A stretch of DNA of 64,000 bases from JADGRB01 sp963835825 (GTDB lineage: Bacteria; Myxococcota_A; Polyangia; Fen-1088): NCBI GenBank assembly GCA_963835825.1, contig CAWIGZ010000008.1, forward strand, positions 124,001 to 188,000, in the 5' to 3' direction. Below the pieces are notes generated by a model, which was not told the DNA's origin, did no database searches, and saw nothing but the letters and a program-made list of their open reading frames with translations. Positions 62,987-64,000 of the stretch are shown here, one piece after another (within the stretch, counting starts at the first letter, position 1; each line of letters begins with the position of its first letter). A program made the position numbers and the translations under genes.

Positions 62987-63604
62987 ATGGACGAGACGAG
63001 GCGACGAGACGTTCGAGACCGAGCCCACACGATTGCAGACACGCGCGCCGACGTGCACGGCGGATGGGGCCGCAACCGCCTGATGGCCTTCGCCGGCGCG
63101 TTGTCACTCCTCGGCTTGGTGGCGTGCGGCAGCGACTCGGGACCGGCGGGCACCGACGCGGGTGGGACGACCGGCAGAGGAGGCGCGGGCGGATCGTCGA
63201 CGGGAGGCAGCTCGGCGGGCCAGGGCGGCAGCGGAGCAGGGATGGCGGGCTCGACGGGTGGCTCCAGCGCAACCGGGAAGGGTGGGAACAACGCGGGTGG
63301 AGGTGGCGCGGGCCAGGGGGGCGGAGGAGGCCATGGACCAGGCGGCGCGGGCGGGACGACCGGAGCCGCGGGCAGCGGCGGCGCGAGTGACGGCGAGGCG
63401 AAGTGCCGGACCACGGGCGGAACGGTGAATACGGGGATTTGTTGTTCGAGCATTTCGGACTTTCCCGAGATGTGCTCGGGGTTGATCGGCGCCTGTGGCT
63501 GCCCTCCGACCAGCAGCCACATGGTCTCGCTCTGCGACTGTCCGAGTGGCAAGTGCTTCGATCCCGCCGAGGGGTGCACCGCCCACGCGGCCGCCGCGCC
63601 TTGA
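62987..63604 (+). CDS. Cys-rich lipoprotein, paralogue of the one at 60075
   Basis: Protein of 205 residues. ATG 62987 follows GGGAG with good spacing; an internal ATG at 63083 would give a shorter signal (AFAGALSLLGLVAC), so the long basic lead is uncertain. About 75 residues of Gly/Ser linker follow. The final ~60 residues match the 60075 protein: CRTTGGTVNTGICC, IGACGCPPTSS, LCDCPSGKCFDPAEGC. It is divergent from the ECF operon with 90 bp between starts, so co-regulation is likely. Confidence 0.8.
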   Translation: MDETRRRDVRDRAHTIADTRADVHGGWGRNRLMAFAGALSLLGLVACGSDSGPAGTDAGGTTGRGGAGGSSTGGSSAGQGGSGAGMAGSTGGSSATGKGGNNAGGGGAGQGGGGGHGPGGAGGTTGAAGSGGASDGEAKCRTTGGTVNTGICCSSISDFPEMCSGLIGACGCPPTSSHMVSLCDCPSGKCFDPAEGCTAHAAAAP

Positions 63605-63844
63605 CGGCCAGGTCGTCATGAAGCTGAATCCGGCGCTCGTGGCCATGATTCTTCGCGGCTACGGGCGCGGCCCTTATGAACCGCTCTAGCGAGAGAGCGT
63701 TGGGTAGTTTGGCGACATCGGTGTTCTGGGCGGAGCGTGTCGATGAACTCGTCCGCAGCGCGCCCAGAGTACCGGCTTTTGCTTTGACTGGCCCGGTGGC
63801 GGCTGTGGCTGGCCTATGAGGCCGACGTCGGGTCGACCACCCCG
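63605..63844. other. region with no assigned gene
   Basis: 240 bp. A 23-codon frame at 63618-63689 (KLNPALVAMILRGYGRGPYE) looks protein-like but is not recognised. It may be the end of a gene cut by rearrangement. Confidence 0.35.
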
Positions 63845-63898
63845 GCAGGGCCCGCAGGGCCCGGGAAAAGCAGGGGAGGAAGTTGACGGAGCGCCCCA
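63845..63898 (+). repeat. 54-bp repeat, copy 2
   Basis: Exact second copy of 51925-51978 in the same orientation. No IS91 transposase is visible next to it inside the window. The remaining ~100 bp to the window end were not assigned. Confidence 0.9.
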
Positions 63899-64000
63899 CA
63901 GTCGGACACACGGCACAAGCCCCCGCTTATTCTTCCCGTCCCCCGCCAGCGTCCCACAGCCCGAAATTTTCGGCAGAGTATGAGGCAATGCGGGAGACAG

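Overview
The window is GC-rich DNA with very few housekeeping genes and many secreted lipoproteins. It looks like an accessory stretch of a Myxococcota (deltaproteobacterial) chromosome. The evidence is family-level. Many lipoproteins carry a low-complexity Gly/Ser/Thr linker right after the lipobox. There are CGDG/CDDGN (DUF4215-type) repeats, a MopE-like Asp/Cys tail, a 65-residue protein of the myxobacterial TIGR04563 type, a Hanks-type kinase, and bEBP/histidine-kinase signalling. No rRNA or CRISPR array was found. One tRNA is present.

Layout. 0-1.3 kb: end of a GGDEF-EAL protein. 1.4-5 kb: secreted trypsin-like protease, a hairpin-bearing 58-bp duplication, a Gly-linker lipoprotein and a divergent outer-membrane protein. 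5.2-13.5 kb: a large sulfatase with an extra N-terminal domain, an arylsulfotransferase-like lipoprotein and a beta-propeller lipoprotein, all on the + strand. 13.5-21.5 kb: a 72-bp-repeat lipoprotein, a JmjC/cupin oxygenase, a kinase whose DFG motif reads ELG, a GH5 glycosidase and a depolymerase-type esterase. 21.5-25.2 kb: gene remnants, a CC-rich repeat lipoprotein and the TIGR04563-type protein. 25.4-36 kb: porin, MlaC-like protein, metallophosphoesterase, CotH-type kinase, PAP2 phosphatase and two c-type heme lipoproteins. 37.2-45 kb: two overlapping OmpA-family lipoproteins, then a sigma54 response regulator/histidine kinase pair (4-base overlap), then a heme-motif TolB-like lipoprotein and a small Cys-rich protein (4-base overlap).

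47.3-60 kb is a mobile-DNA hot spot. A tRNA-Leu(CAG) lies between an intact tyrosine integrase (- strand) and the C-terminal fragment of a related integrase (+ strand), both pointing at the tRNA. The intact integrase sits 12 nt downstream of its own sigma-factor gene, and a FIS-like regulator and an LPD7-domain (relaxase-associated) protein follow. Beyond that are an IS91-type transposase tail, a 54-bp sequence that recurs exactly 11.9 kb away, a 5'-truncated YdeI-type gene, an ISKra4-type insertion sequence that has split a lipoprotein hydrolase gene and fused to it in frame, an IS4 fragment and three frameshifted or partial rve-type transposase remnants.

57.3-64 kb: a fibro-slime/DUF4215 lipoprotein, then a minus-strand operon (outer-membrane protein, ECF sigma factor, TM anti-sigma-like protein, small Cys-rich lipoprotein). 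Divergent from it is a second lipoprotein with the same Cys-rich C-terminal domain. The second copy of the 54-bp repeat closes the window. The candidates I find most interesting are the ECF locus bracketed by paralogous Cys-rich lipoproteins, the sigma-integrase operon, and the segment bounded by the 54-bp repeats. Sequence alone does not show that any of these is a working system.
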